DNA of 64,000 bases, taken from assembly GCF_900107155.1 (NCBI RefSeq), contig NZ_FNOX01000011.1:62001-126000 (forward strand). The letters run 5' to 3'. The notes under the pieces were generated by a model. The model had not been told where the DNA came from. It saw only the letters and a list, made by a program, of their open reading frames with translations, and made no database searches. This document shows positions 35,594 through 44,551 of the stretch, one piece after another. The DNA comes from Pseudomonas salomonii. GTDB taxonomy: Bacteria; Pseudomonadota; Gammaproteobacteria; Pseudomonadales; Pseudomonadaceae. The stretch's first letter is position 1; every line of letters begins with the position of its first letter. Both the position numbers and the translations under genes were made by a program.

Positions 35594-36508
35594 ATGCAAA
35601 AGTTGACGGTAGTGCTGGGCATTTTGGCGTTGAGCAGCGCCAATGTGTATGCGGACACGAGTTGTGACACGGTGAAGATGGCCGATCCGGGCTGGAGCGA
35701 CATTGCCGCCACCAATGCCATCACCGGTTTTCTGTTGAACGGCATGGGCTACAAGGCCAAGGTCGACACCCTGGCAGTGCCGATCACGTTTGGCGGGCTC
35801 AAGGATGGCCAGGTGGATGTGTTCCTGGGCAACTGGATGCCGGCGCAGCAGGGTTTCTACGACAAGTTCGTGGCCAATGGCGATGTGGTGCAACTGGCGA
35901 AAAACCTCGACGGCACCGAGTTCACCCTCGCCGTGCCGGACTATGTGTGGGACGCCGGTGTGCATGATTTTGCCGACCTGAACAAATTTGCCGACAAGTT
36001 CGACAAGAAGATCTACGGCATCGGCTCCGGCGCACCGGCGAACATTTCGCTGCAGGAGATCATCAAGAAGAACGACTTCGACCTGGGCCAGTGGAAGCTG
36101 ATCGAGTCGAGCGAGCAGGCGATGCTGGCCGAAGTGTCGCGGGCGGTAAAAAAACAGAAGTTCGTGACCTTCCTCGGCTGGACGCCACACCCGATGAACG
36201 TGCAGTTGAAAATGCATTACCTCAAAGGCGGCGAGAAATATTTTGGTGACACCGGCAGCGTGTATACCTTGACCCGCAAAGGTTATGCACAGGCCTGCCC
36301 GAACGTAGGAAAGTTGCTGACTAACCTGAGTTTTACCCAGGAGATGGAGAACAGCATCATGGCCCAGGTGGTGAACAACAAGGTCAGCAATGCCGAGGCG
36401 GCGAAGGCGTGGATCAAGGCTAACCCGGCGGTGTTGGACAAGTGGCTCGACGGGGTAAAAACCGTGGATGGCAAGGATGCGCTGGCCGCAGTAAAAGCCA
36501 AACTCTAA
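35594..36508 (+). CDS. choX: Choline ABC transporter substrate-binding protein
   Basis: A 304-residue periplasmic binding protein of the glycine-betaine/choline class. A signal peptide (MQKLTVVLGILALSSANVYA) is followed by VKMADPGWSDIAATNAITGFLL and FLGNWMPAQQGF, which are characteristic of ChoX/BetX. AGAGGGAAGG lies before the ATG. No permease or ATPase gene is adjacent; the protein may feed a transporter encoded elsewhere. It is cotranscribed with betC. Confidence 0.9.
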   Translation: MQKLTVVLGILALSSANVYADTSCDTVKMADPGWSDIAATNAITGFLLNGMGYKAKVDTLAVPITFGGLKDGQVDVFLGNWMPAQQGFYDKFVANGDVVQLAKNLDGTEFTLAVPDYVWDAGVHDFADLNKFADKFDKKIYGIGSGAPANISLQEIIKKNDFDLGQWKLIESSEQAMLAEVSRAVKKQKFVTFLGWTPHPMNVQLKMHYLKGGEKYFGDTGSVYTLTRKGYAQACPNVGKLLTNLSFTQEMENSIMAQVVNNKVSNAEAAKAWIKANPAVLDKWLDGVKTVDGKDALAAVKAKL

Positions 36509-36526
36509 GGTCTGATGCAATCCGAA

Positions 36527-36554
36527 TGTGGGAGCGGGCTTGCTCGCTCCCACA
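36527..36554. repeat. Single REP hairpin
   Basis: TGTGGGAGCG and CGCTCCCACA form a perfect 10-bp stem around GGCTTGCT, in the 98-bp gap between choX and the SulP gene. Confidence 0.85.
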
Positions 36555-36606
36555 GGGACCAATGTGTACTGATATTCTGGCTCAAACCTTCCAACCCGAG
36601 CTCACG

Positions 36607-38175
36607 ATGCCCCGGCCCAACCGCCACACTCTCTTCCCCTTCCTCGCCTGGCTGCCGCGCCAAACCCGCGCCAGCGTCGGCCGGGATGCGATTGTCGGGC
36701 TCAGCGGCGCTGTGCTCGCCTTGCCGCAGTCGATCGCCTACGCGCTGATCGCCGGGCTCCCACCCGAATACGGCCTGTATGCCGCCATCATCCCGGTGTT
36801 GATCGCCTGCCTGTGGGGTTCCTCCTGGCACCTGATCTGCGGGCCGACAGCGGCGATATCCATCGTCCTGTACGCCAGCGTCAGTCCGCTGGCCGTGCCT
36901 GGCTCGCAGGACTACATCACGTTGATCCTGTTGCTTACATTCCTGGCCGGTGTTTTCCAGTGGTTGCTGGGCATGCTGCGCTTCGGCGCGCTGGTGAATT
37001 TCGTCTCGCATTCGGTCGTGCTGGGTTTCACTCTGGGCGCCGCCGTGGTGATTGCCTTGGGGCAGTTGCCCAACTTGCTGGGGCTGGATTTACCCAGTCA
37101 GGCCACGGCGATCAATAGCTTGCTGGCACTGGTGGACCATGCCGGGGAATGGGACCACGCCTCACTGGCGCTGGGCCTGGGCACCTTGCTGGTGGGCGCG
37201 CTGCTCAAATACCGGGCCCCGCGTTGGCCGACGCTGTTGATCGCCCTGGCGCTGGGCAGCCTGGTGGCGTGGCTGTGGCCGGCGATGTTCGGGCATGTGG
37301 CGCGGGTGAGTTCGTTTATCGGCAAACTGCCGCCGTTCAGCCCGCTGCCGATGGACCTGGACATGCTGCTGCGCCTGCTGCCCAGCGCCGTGGCGGTGGG
37401 CATGCTCGGGCTGGTCACCAGCCTGTCGATTGCGCGCTCGTTGTCGGCGCGTTCGCAGCAATTGCTCGACGCCAATCAGGAAGTTCGTGCGCAGGGTTTA
37501 TCCAACATCGTCGGTGGCTTTTTCTCCGGGTACTTGTCGGCCGGTTCCTTTACCCGCTCCGGCCTCAGCTATGAAGCGGGCGCCTGCTCGCCGTTGGCCG
37601 GCGTGTTTTCCGCGCTGTGGGTGGCAGTGTTTGCGTTATTTGGCGCGGCGTTGATCGCGCACATCCCGATCCCCAGCATGGCCGCAAGCATCCTGCTGAT
37701 TTGCTGGGGCCTGGTGGATCATCGTGGCATCCGCGCGCTGTTCCGCGTCAGCCGCGCCGAGTTTGTGGTGATGAGCCTGACGTGCGTCGCGACCTTGCTG
37801 CTGGAGCTGCAAACGGCGATTTACGCGGGGGTGTTGGCGTCGTTGTTTTTCTACCTCAAGCGCACTTCGCAGCCGAGGGTTCAGCAATGGCGTGACGGTG
37901 ATGAGGACGTGTTGCGGGTGGGCGGCTCAATCTTTTTCGGCGCCAGCCATTACCTGCAAGTGCGCCTGCAAAGCTTGCAGGGCGAGCGGGTGGTGATCGA
38001 GGCGCAGCAGATTAATTTTATCGACTATTCCGGGGTGGAGATGCTGCACCAGGAGGCACGGCGGTTGGTGGGTGTGGGGCGCAGCCTGACGTTGCGCCGG
38101 GCCAGGCCGCAGGTCGTGGAAGAATTAAAGAAATTGGAAGGGGCCGACAACTGCCCCATCCATTTCGAAGACTGA
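36607..38175 (+). CDS. SulP-family anion transporter in the choline-sulfate cluster
   Basis: A 522-residue inner-membrane transporter. The N-terminal signature VGLSGAVLALPQSIAYALIAGLPPEYGLYAAI is classical SulP, followed by 10-12 hydrophobic helices and a C-terminal STAS domain (about residues 425-520, with QINFIDYSGVEMLHQEARRL). I chose ATG 36607 because upstream codons run through a REP element. It lies 98 bp after choX. Sulfate produced by BetC, or choline sulfate itself, is a sensible substrate, but this is inferred only from context. It differs clearly from the SulP at 386-1927, which partners a carbonic anhydrase. Confidence 0.86.
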   Translation: MPRPNRHTLFPFLAWLPRQTRASVGRDAIVGLSGAVLALPQSIAYALIAGLPPEYGLYAAIIPVLIACLWGSSWHLICGPTAAISIVLYASVSPLAVPGSQDYITLILLLTFLAGVFQWLLGMLRFGALVNFVSHSVVLGFTLGAAVVIALGQLPNLLGLDLPSQATAINSLLALVDHAGEWDHASLALGLGTLLVGALLKYRAPRWPTLLIALALGSLVAWLWPAMFGHVARVSSFIGKLPPFSPLPMDLDMLLRLLPSAVAVGMLGLVTSLSIARSLSARSQQLLDANQEVRAQGLSNIVGGFFSGYLSAGSFTRSGLSYEAGACSPLAGVFSALWVAVFALFGAALIAHIPIPSMAASILLICWGLVDHRGIRALFRVSRAEFVVMSLTCVATLLLELQTAIYAGVLASLFFYLKRTSQPRVQQWRDGDEDVLRVGGSIFFGASHYLQVRLQSLQGERVVIEAQQINFIDYSGVEMLHQEARRLVGVGRSLTLRRARPQVVEELKKLEGADNCPIHFED

Positions 38176-38188
38176 ATGCGGTTAAAAC

Positions 38189-38216
38189 TGTGGGAGCGGG
38201 CTTGCCTGCTCCCACA
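38189..38216. repeat. Single REP hairpin
   Basis: TGTGGGAGC and GCTCCCACA pair around GGGCTTGCCT, between the convergent SulP and aroE genes. Confidence 0.8.
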
Positions 38217-38238
38217 TTAGATCTTCACAAGGCTGGAA

Positions 38239-39063
38239 TCAGTTGGCCGCCAGTTGCCGCCGCAACTCAGCCAACACAGGTGCCGACTCCGGCCGCACGC
38301 CGCGCCACAGGAAGAAGGCTTCTGCGGCCTGCTCCACCAACATGCCCAAACCGTCCATCGCCACCGCCGCGCCTTGCTCGGTAGCCCAGCGACAGAACGC
38401 GGTCGGCTCCTTGGCGTACATCATGTCGTAGCAAAAGGTCTTGCCCGGTTCGATCAGGCTGCCGGCAATCGGCGGGACATCGCCTGACAGGCTGGCGGAC
38501 GTGGCATTGATGATCACGTCCACCGGCTCACGCAGCCAATCGAAACCGCTGGCCGACACCGGTCCCAAATCGTCGAACAACTCGGCAAGCAGTTCGGCTT
38601 TTTCCACGGTGCGGTTGGCGATGATCAGCGACGCAGGCTGCTCAGCCAGCAATGGCTCCAACGCCCCGCGTACCGCACCACCGGCGCCCAGCAGCAGGAT
38701 GCGCTTGCCTTGCAGGCTCAGCCCGGCATTCACCGTGAGGTCGCGCACCAGGCCGGCGCCGTCGGTGTTGTCGCCCAGCAAGGTGCCGTCGCCCAACTTG
38801 CTCAAGGTGTTCACAGCGCCTGCGCGCTGGGCGCGTTCGGTCAAGCTGTTGGCCAGGCGGTAGGCGTCTTCCTTGAACGGCACGGTGACGTTGGCGCCAC
38901 GGCCTTGTGCAAAGAACTCACGGGCACAGCCGGTGAAATCCTCCAGCGGCGCGAGCAAGGTGCTGTAGTCCAGTTGCTCGCCGGTCTGCTCGGCGAACAT
39001 ACGGTGAATCAACGGCGATTTGCTGTGGCCGATGGGGTTGCCGAACACCACATAACGGTCCAT
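38239..39063 (-). CDS. aroE: Shikimate dehydrogenase
   Basis: A 274-residue NADP enzyme of aromatic amino-acid synthesis that reduces 3-dehydroshikimate. The shikimate site is in FGNPIGHSKSPLIH, with NVTVPFKEDAY carrying the catalytic lysine. The nucleotide-binding GAGGAVRG and NRT motifs are near residues 126-150. The C-terminal MLVEQAAEAFFLWRG is typical. The start is ATG 39063, overlapping the hemF stop by one base (TGATG). Confidence 0.96.
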   Translation of the reverse strand: MDRYVVFGNPIGHSKSPLIHRMFAEQTGEQLDYSTLLAPLEDFTGCAREFFAQGRGANVTVPFKEDAYRLANSLTERAQRAGAVNTLSKLGDGTLLGDNTDGAGLVRDLTVNAGLSLQGKRILLLGAGGAVRGALEPLLAEQPASLIIANRTVEKAELLAELFDDLGPVSASGFDWLREPVDVIINATSASLSGDVPPIAGSLIEPGKTFCYDMMYAKEPTAFCRWATEQGAAVAMDGLGMLVEQAAEAFFLWRGVRPESAPVLAELRRQLAAN

Positions 39064-39995
39064 CAAACAGCCGCCTTGGGCGCAGCAAGGCCCAGCCAGT
39101 CGCGGTCTTGCAGGTAGTAATCGGTGAGGCGCGCTTCTTCGCTGCCGGCTTCGGCTTTCCAGTCGTAGCTCCAGCGTACTTGCGGCGGCAGCGACATCAG
39201 GATCGACTCGGTACGCCCGCCCGATTGCAGGCCGAACAGGGTGCCACGGTCGTAGACCAGGTTGAATTCTACGTAGCGGCCGCGACGAAATTCCTGGAAC
39301 TGGCGCTGCTGCTCGGAGTAAGCCATGGCCTTGCGGCGCTGCACGATCGGCAGGTAGGCGTCGATGTAGGCATCGCCGATGGCGCGGATGAAGGCGAAGC
39401 AGGTGTCGAAGCCCCACTCGTTCAAGTCATCGAAGAACAAGCCGCCGATGCCGCGCGGTTCATTGCGGTGCTTGATATGGAAGTAGGTGTCGCACCAGGC
39501 CTTGTAGCGCGAGTACACGTCTGGGCCAAACGGCGCACAGGCCTGCTCGGCCACGCGGTGCCAGTGGATGCAGTCTTCTTCATTGCCGTAGTAGGGCGTG
39601 AGGTCGAAGCCGCCACCGAACCACCACACCGGCTCTTCGCCGTCTTTTTCGGCGATGAAAAAACGCACGTTGGCGTGGGACGTTGGCACGTGCGGGTTGT
39701 GCGGGTGGATCACCAGCGACACGCCGAGGGCTTCAAAGCCACGACCGGCCAGCTCCGGACGATGCGCGCTGGCGGACGGCGGCAAGCCGCTGCCGAATAC
39801 GTGGGAAAAGTTGACGCCGCCTTTTTCGATCACCGAACCGTTTTCGATCACACGGGTGCGACCGCCGCCGCCGGCAGGCCGGGTCCAGGCGTCTTCGATA
39901 AAGCGAGTGTCCGTCTCGAAGGTTTCCAGGGCGCTGCAAATGCGGTCTTGCAGGTCGAGCAGGTAGGCCTTTACAGCCTCGGTGCGGGTAGTCAT
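39063..39995 (-). CDS. hemF: Oxygen-dependent coproporphyrinogen III oxidase
   Basis: A 310-residue heme-biosynthesis enzyme that decarboxylates coproporphyrinogen III with O2. Conserved stretches include NFSHVFGSGLPPSAS, VWWFGGGFDLTPYYG, RGIGGLFFDDLNEW and YVEFNLVYDRGTLFGLQSGGR. It is translationally coupled to aroE downstream. The gene diverges from qor across a 186-bp gap with no named motif. Confidence 0.96.
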   Translation of the reverse strand: MTTRTEAVKAYLLDLQDRICSALETFETDTRFIEDAWTRPAGGGGRTRVIENGSVIEKGGVNFSHVFGSGLPPSASAHRPELAGRGFEALGVSLVIHPHNPHVPTSHANVRFFIAEKDGEEPVWWFGGGFDLTPYYGNEEDCIHWHRVAEQACAPFGPDVYSRYKAWCDTYFHIKHRNEPRGIGGLFFDDLNEWGFDTCFAFIRAIGDAYIDAYLPIVQRRKAMAYSEQQRQFQEFRRGRYVEFNLVYDRGTLFGLQSGGRTESILMSLPPQVRWSYDWKAEAGSEEARLTDYYLQDRDWLGLAAPKAAV

Positions 39996-40181
39996 GGCAT
40001 CACCTTGAATCGGGCAAAGCTACGCGAGGCCATCGGGCGTCGGCGGCAAATGGGCGCACAGGATACCACTGCGCTTACTTCCCTCTGCCATCCCTCTGCA
40101 CTTAGGTGCGCCGCAGTTGACGAAGATCAAGGTTAGGAGTGGGATAGGGGGCTACGCGATTCGACCTCAGGAGAAGTGCAG

Positions 40182-41159
40182 ATGGCCAAACGTATCCAGT
40201 TCAGCGCCCATGGCGGCCCCGAAGTACTTGAGTATGTGGACTATACCCCGGCAGAACCTGGACCCCAGCAGGTGCGTGTGCGTAACGAGGCCATCGGCCT
40301 GAACTTCATCGACACCTATTTCCGCAGTGGCCTGTATGCGCCGCCCGCGCTGCCATCGGGCCTTGGCGCAGAAGGCGCTGGCGTGGTGGATGCGGTTGGC
40401 AGCGAGGTCACTCAGTTCAAGGTCGGCGACCGCGTGGCCTACGGCAGTGGCCCACTGGGCGCGTACAGCGAGCTGCACGTGCTGCCTGCCGCCAACCTGG
40501 TGCACCTGCCGGACGGCATCAGCTTTGAACAAGCCGCCGGCGCAATGCTCAAGGGCCTGACCGTGCAGTACCTGCTGCGACAGACCTACGAGTTGAAGGG
40601 TGGCGAAACCATTCTGTTCCACGCCGCTGCCGGTGGTGTGGGCTCCCTGGCCTGCCAATGGGCCAAGGCCCTGGGTGTGAAGCTGATCGGCACCGTGAGT
40701 TCGCCGGAAAAAGCCGCACTGGCCAAGTCCCTTGGTGCCTGGGAAACCATCGACTACAGCAAGGAAAACGTCGCACAGCGCGTACTGGAATTGACCGACG
40801 GCAAAAAAGTGCCGGTGGTGTACGACGGCGTCGGCAAAGACACCTGGCTGACCTCACTGGACAGCGTGGCGCCGCGTGGTTTGGTGGTGAGTTTCGGCAA
40901 TGCGTCAGGCGCGGTGGATGGCGTGAACCTGGGGATTCTGGCGGCGAAGGGCTCGCTGTATGTCACTCGGCCCACCTTGGCGACCTACGCCAGTAACCCG
41001 AAAGACTTGCAGGCGATGGCTGATGATCTGTTCGCGATGATCAAGAGCGGCAAGGTGCGTATTGATATCAACCAGCGGTTTGCGCTGGCGGATGCGGCGA
41101 AGGCGCAGACGGAGTTGTCGGGGCGCAGGACGACCGGGTCGACCATTCTTCTGCCGTAA
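40182..41159 (+). CDS. qor: NADPH:quinone oxidoreductase (zinc-free MDR family)
   Basis: A 325-residue medium-chain reductase. The nucleotide-binding HAAAGGVGSLACQWAKALG lies near residue 150. The zinc ligands of alcohol dehydrogenases are absent, and IGLNFIDTYFRSGLY is the usual quinone reductase form. The start is ATG 40182, with AGGAG upstream. It reduces quinones with NADPH in one-electron steps. Confidence 0.93.
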   Translation: MAKRIQFSAHGGPEVLEYVDYTPAEPGPQQVRVRNEAIGLNFIDTYFRSGLYAPPALPSGLGAEGAGVVDAVGSEVTQFKVGDRVAYGSGPLGAYSELHVLPAANLVHLPDGISFEQAAGAMLKGLTVQYLLRQTYELKGGETILFHAAAGGVGSLACQWAKALGVKLIGTVSSPEKAALAKSLGAWETIDYSKENVAQRVLELTDGKKVPVVYDGVGKDTWLTSLDSVAPRGLVVSFGNASGAVDGVNLGILAAKGSLYVTRPTLATYASNPKDLQAMADDLFAMIKSGKVRIDINQRFALADAAKAQTELSGRRTTGSTILLP

Positions 41160-41191
41160 GGCGATCTATCTCTGGAGTCAGTGATGGCCTC

Positions 41192-41273
41192 TTCGCGAGC
41201 AAGCCCGCTCCCACCTTTGACCCAGTTCCAAATTTGGAATGCGATCAAAGGTGGGAGCGGGCTTGCTCGCGAA
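41192..41273. repeat. REP pair (29-bp inverted repeat)
   Basis: The arms 41192-41220 and 41245-41273 are perfect inverted copies of the REP unit, between convergent qor and tsaC. Confidence 0.87.
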
Positions 41274-41289
41274 TGCAGGCGCCTCGGTC

Positions 41290-41847
41290 TCAAGAAGGCC
41301 GCACCACCTCACCCGTCGCCAAATCACGAATCAGGCTCGGGTTCTTGCGCCCACCCAGGGCACCACCCAGCACCAAATCCACTTGGCCACGGAAATACTG
41401 CTCCACACGAAGCCGCGTGCGCGCCGCCGGGCGACCTTGCGGGTTGGCTGAGGTAGAGATCAACGGCCCCACCTGCGCGCATAAATCCCTCACCAACGGA
41501 TGATCGCTGACCCGCAGCGCCACGGTGTCATGCACACCGGTCACCCATTCCGGCAGCATGCCCTGATGCGGCACCAGCCAGGTGTTCGGCCCCGGCCAGG
41601 TACTGGCCATGCGGTCGATCCAGGTGTCCGGGAAGTCTTCGAATAGAAAATCGAACTGACGGATATTGTCCGCCACCAGAATCAGCCCCTTGTCGACCGA
41701 GCGATTCTTGATCGCCAGCAGCCGGTCTACCGCGTCTTCATTCCACGGGTCGCAGCCCAGGCCCCAGACCGCTTCGGTCGGATAGGCAATCACCGCGCCT
41801 GCGCGAATTTCTCGTGCGGCTTCCAGCACACGCCACCTGTTGACCAT
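41290..41847 (-). CDS. tsaC: Threonylcarbamoyl-AMP synthase (TsaC/YrdC)
   Basis: A 185-residue enzyme for the first step of t6A modification of ANN-decoding tRNAs, making threonylcarbamoyl-AMP from threonine, bicarbonate and ATP. AYPTEAVWGLGCDP and LLAIKNRSVDKGLILV are family signatures, and the single-domain length is the TsaC rather than the Sua5 form. It lies 58 bp downstream of dprA on the same strand. Confidence 0.94.
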   Translation of the reverse strand: MVNRWRVLEAAREIRAGAVIAYPTEAVWGLGCDPWNEDAVDRLLAIKNRSVDKGLILVADNIRQFDFLFEDFPDTWIDRMASTWPGPNTWLVPHQGMLPEWVTGVHDTVALRVSDHPLVRDLCAQVGPLISTSANPQGRPAARTRLRVEQYFRGQVDLVLGGALGGRKNPSLIRDLATGEVVRPS

Positions 41848-41905
41848 TGCTCACTCTCCGGACTAAAGCTCTGCGCAGTTTACCGATGTTCTTTGCAAAA
41901 ACTAA

Positions 41906-43009
41906 TTACATAAGCGGGCCGCGCGCAAGCCAGCGCCCGCTTTCGCAGATCACCAGGCCCTCAAGTTCAAGCTCGGTAAGCGCCGCCAGTGTGTGGGCCA
42001 AAGGCCGCCCGCTGGCAACCGCCAAAGCCTCGCTGGTGAGGGGCGCCGCGTGCAACAGCGCCACCAACGGATGGGTGACCGGCATCGGCGCCGGGCAGGA
42101 CAACGCCTGCCAGCCGCGCAAGCCGTCCAGGATGTGCTCGATGGACTCCACCAGCGTCGCGCCATCGCGAATCAACTGATGGCAGCCCTTGGCGCCCGGA
42201 TGATGAATGGAGCCCGGAATCGCATACACCTCACGCCCTTGCTCGGCCGCAAGCTTGGCAGTGATCAGCGAACCGCTGGCCATGCTGGCTTCCACCACCA
42301 GCACCCCCAGCGACAGGCCGCTGATGATCCGGTTGCGTCGTGGGAAGTTGGCGGCCTGGGGCGCAGCCTCCAGCGGAAACTCGGAAACCACCGCGCTGCC
42401 TTGGGCAATCATCGCCGCTGCGAGCTGGCGGTGGCGTTGTGGATAAAAATTTTCGAGCCCGGTGCCGAGCACGCCGATTGTCTGCCCCCCGACATCTAAT
42501 GCCGCTTGGTGCGCAGCACCGTCGATGCCCAAGGCCAAGCCACTGGTGATGACAAAACCGGCGCTCGCCAGGCTGCGCGAAAAGGCGGCGGCAGTGTCCA
42601 TCCCGGGGCGTGATGCACGGCGACTGCCAACCATGGCCAACTGCGGTTTTTCGAGGATTTTCGGCTCGCCGGCGACGAATAACAACGGCGGTGCATCGTC
42701 GATCTGCGCCAGCAACGCAGGGTACTCAGGCTGGTCCCACATCAGCAAATGCTGGGCCGGGCGCTCCAACCATGCGAGCGCAGCACTGGCGCCATCGCGG
42801 ATTTCAGGGCTGCGCCTGGCATCGGCGCTAACGGCTGGCAACCCAAGGGAGCGCCAGGCACTCGCCGGTGCACTGATGGCCCTGGAGGCAGAACCAAATG
42901 CCTCGATCAATACACGAAAACGCTTGGGGCCCAGTTCCGGCAGCCTGTGCAAGCGTAGTCGGGCTTCCAGTTCTGCAGGGGAAATTTCAGGGTTGTTTGT
43001 CGGATACAT
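41906..43009 (-). CDS. dprA: DNA-processing protein DprA
   Basis: A 367-residue protein that binds incoming single-stranded DNA and loads RecA during natural transformation. The Rossmann-like core carries AMVGSRRASRPGMDTA, GLALGIDGAAHQAAL and SGLSLGVLVVEASMASGSLITAKLA. The N-terminal SAM-like and C-terminal winged-helix (DML1-like) domains flank it. It sits in the conserved def-fmt / LysM-dprA-tsaC region. Confidence 0.95.
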   Translation of the reverse strand: MYPTNNPEISPAELEARLRLHRLPELGPKRFRVLIEAFGSASRAISAPASAWRSLGLPAVSADARRSPEIRDGASAALAWLERPAQHLLMWDQPEYPALLAQIDDAPPLLFVAGEPKILEKPQLAMVGSRRASRPGMDTAAAFSRSLASAGFVITSGLALGIDGAAHQAALDVGGQTIGVLGTGLENFYPQRHRQLAAAMIAQGSAVVSEFPLEAAPQAANFPRRNRIISGLSLGVLVVEASMASGSLITAKLAAEQGREVYAIPGSIHHPGAKGCHQLIRDGATLVESIEHILDGLRGWQALSCPAPMPVTHPLVALLHAAPLTSEALAVASGRPLAHTLAALTELELEGLVICESGRWLARGPLM

Positions 43010-43072
43010 TTGATCGTCCTTGATCTGAACAAGCTGTGGATAACTCTGTTGGTAACTTATTTAGCAGGCTAT

Positions 43073-43840
43073 TTATTGCGTTTGTCGGGCAGTCTCGAAT
43101 CGATCCATCACCGCCAGCGAACGAGAGGCTCTGAGCACCAGGCCATAACTGAGTTTTTCGTAGGTGCGAAACACCAGCAACGTGCCAGCATCTTCATCGG
43201 GGAGTTGGGTCGGGGCGCCAGTGAGGCTGTCGCGTACGCTCACGCCGGTCTTGATTACCGTGAGCAGGTGCCCTTCGGCCAGACCGTCACGACGGCCTTT
43301 GTTCAAGGTCACGGCATCCAATACGCCGATCTGGGTAACCCCCTTGGGAATATCGATAATGTGCCCTTCGATGAAAGGCGCAGGCGCCCGGTTGGCCGAT
43401 TCGACGACGGGTTCGGCACGCAGCAAGCGGTCGCCCGGGCGCACTTCCTGGGTGACCCGTTGCACAGCCAGGGTGCTGAGATCGCCCGCCAATACAAAGC
43501 GTGCGCTGCCGATGGCGTCGGCATTGATGCCCAGCAGCTCCCGGCTTTGCGGGTCGGTGTAGGTTTTGCCGCGACGAAAGATCCCATAGTCCGGCTGGGT
43601 CGGGTCGAGGTCACCGCGGGCATACACGCGCTCACCGTTGGCGCCCAGGACTCTTCCTGCGTCGGCGGCAACAATGTAAGGCGCGTTGTCCAGGTCCTGG
43701 GGCGTATCGAAAATGCGGTTGTGCGACAAAAAGTGGCGGATAGCCTGTTGCGTGGCCTGTTCCAGGCGCGGGCCGGGCTGGGGAACCAGGGCCACGGCGA
43801 GCGGCGCCCACAACAGCAAGACGAGTAGCGATTTCCTCAT
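43073..43840 (-). CDS. Periplasmic protein of the origin-region LysM family, lacking a LysM domain
   Basis: A 255-residue exported protein. A signal peptide (MRKSLLVLLLWAPLAVA) runs straight into the C-terminal domain of the PA0020-type family: HFLSHNRIFDTPQDLDNAPYIVAA, VYARGDLDP, YGIFRRGKTY, RGVTQIG... and LLVFRTYEKLSYGLVLRASR-LAV. Members I remember are about 340 residues and have a peptidoglycan-binding LysM motif (YTVVKGDTLWDIS-like) between signal and this domain. No such motif is present here or in another frame nearby, so an in-frame loss of about 85 residues is likely. The gene diverges from def. Its role in the envelope is unknown. Confidence 0.75.
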   Translation of the reverse strand: MRKSLLVLLLWAPLAVALVPQPGPRLEQATQQAIRHFLSHNRIFDTPQDLDNAPYIVAADAGRVLGANGERVYARGDLDPTQPDYGIFRRGKTYTDPQSRELLGINADAIGSARFVLAGDLSTLAVQRVTQEVRPGDRLLRAEPVVESANRAPAPFIEGHIIDIPKGVTQIGVLDAVTLNKGRRDGLAEGHLLTVIKTGVSVRDSLTGAPTQLPDEDAGTLLVFRTYEKLSYGLVLRASRSLAVMDRFETARQTQ

Positions 43841-43975
43841 GGGGTCAATCTCCTTTATTATGTGCGTTCGCGTGAAATGCCACAGCCTTCGCGGCTTTCG
43901 AGCCTTTCACACCGGCGGTCTGGGTCCATCCCAACGCCGATTTGCCTTTACCTCACATGTGCAGCAATTACGCTT

Positions 43976-44482
43976 ATGGCTATTTTGAACATCCTCGAAT
44001 TTCCCGACTCGCGCCTGCGCACGATCGCCAAACCGGTGGCCGTAGTGGACGACAAGGTTCGTCAGTTGGTCGATGACATGTTTGAAACAATGTATGAAGC
44101 CCCGGGCATTGGCCTCGCCGCCACCCAGGTCAACGTGCATCAGCGTGTCGTGGTCATGGACCTGTCGGAAGATCGCAGCGAGCCGCGGGTGTTTATCAAC
44201 CCCGAGTTCGAACCGCTGACCGAAGAGATGGGCGAATACCAGGAAGGCTGCCTGTCGGTGCCGGAGTTCTACGAGAACGTCGAACGCCCGCTGCGCGTGA
44301 AGATCAAGGCCCTGGACCGTGACGGCAAGCCCTACGAACTGATCGCCGAAGGCCTGCTGGCAGTGTGCATCCAGCATGAATGCGACCACCTCAACGGCAA
44401 GCTGTTTGTTGATTACCTGTCCACGCTTAAACGCGACCGGATCAAGAAGAAGCTGGAAAAAAAGCATCGCCAGCAAGCTTGA
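43976..44482 (+). CDS. def: Peptide deformylase
   Basis: A 168-residue metalloenzyme that removes the formyl group from new proteins. All three motifs are present: GIGLAATQV, EGCLSVP with the metal Cys, and QHECDHLNG (HExxH). The start is ATG 43976 (MAILNILEFPD), the canonical N-terminus. It is followed by fmt, the matching formyltransferase. Confidence 0.97.
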   Translation: MAILNILEFPDSRLRTIAKPVAVVDDKVRQLVDDMFETMYEAPGIGLAATQVNVHQRVVVMDLSEDRSEPRVFINPEFEPLTEEMGEYQEGCLSVPEFYENVERPLRVKIKALDRDGKPYELIAEGLLAVCIQHECDHLNGKLFVDYLSTLKRDRIKKKLEKKHRQQA

Positions 44483-44551
44483 TGCCCTTCTTCCAAAGGC
44501 TTGCTGCGGCAAGCCTTTTTCTTTTGTGACTGTTTTTTACCGAGAACTCCC

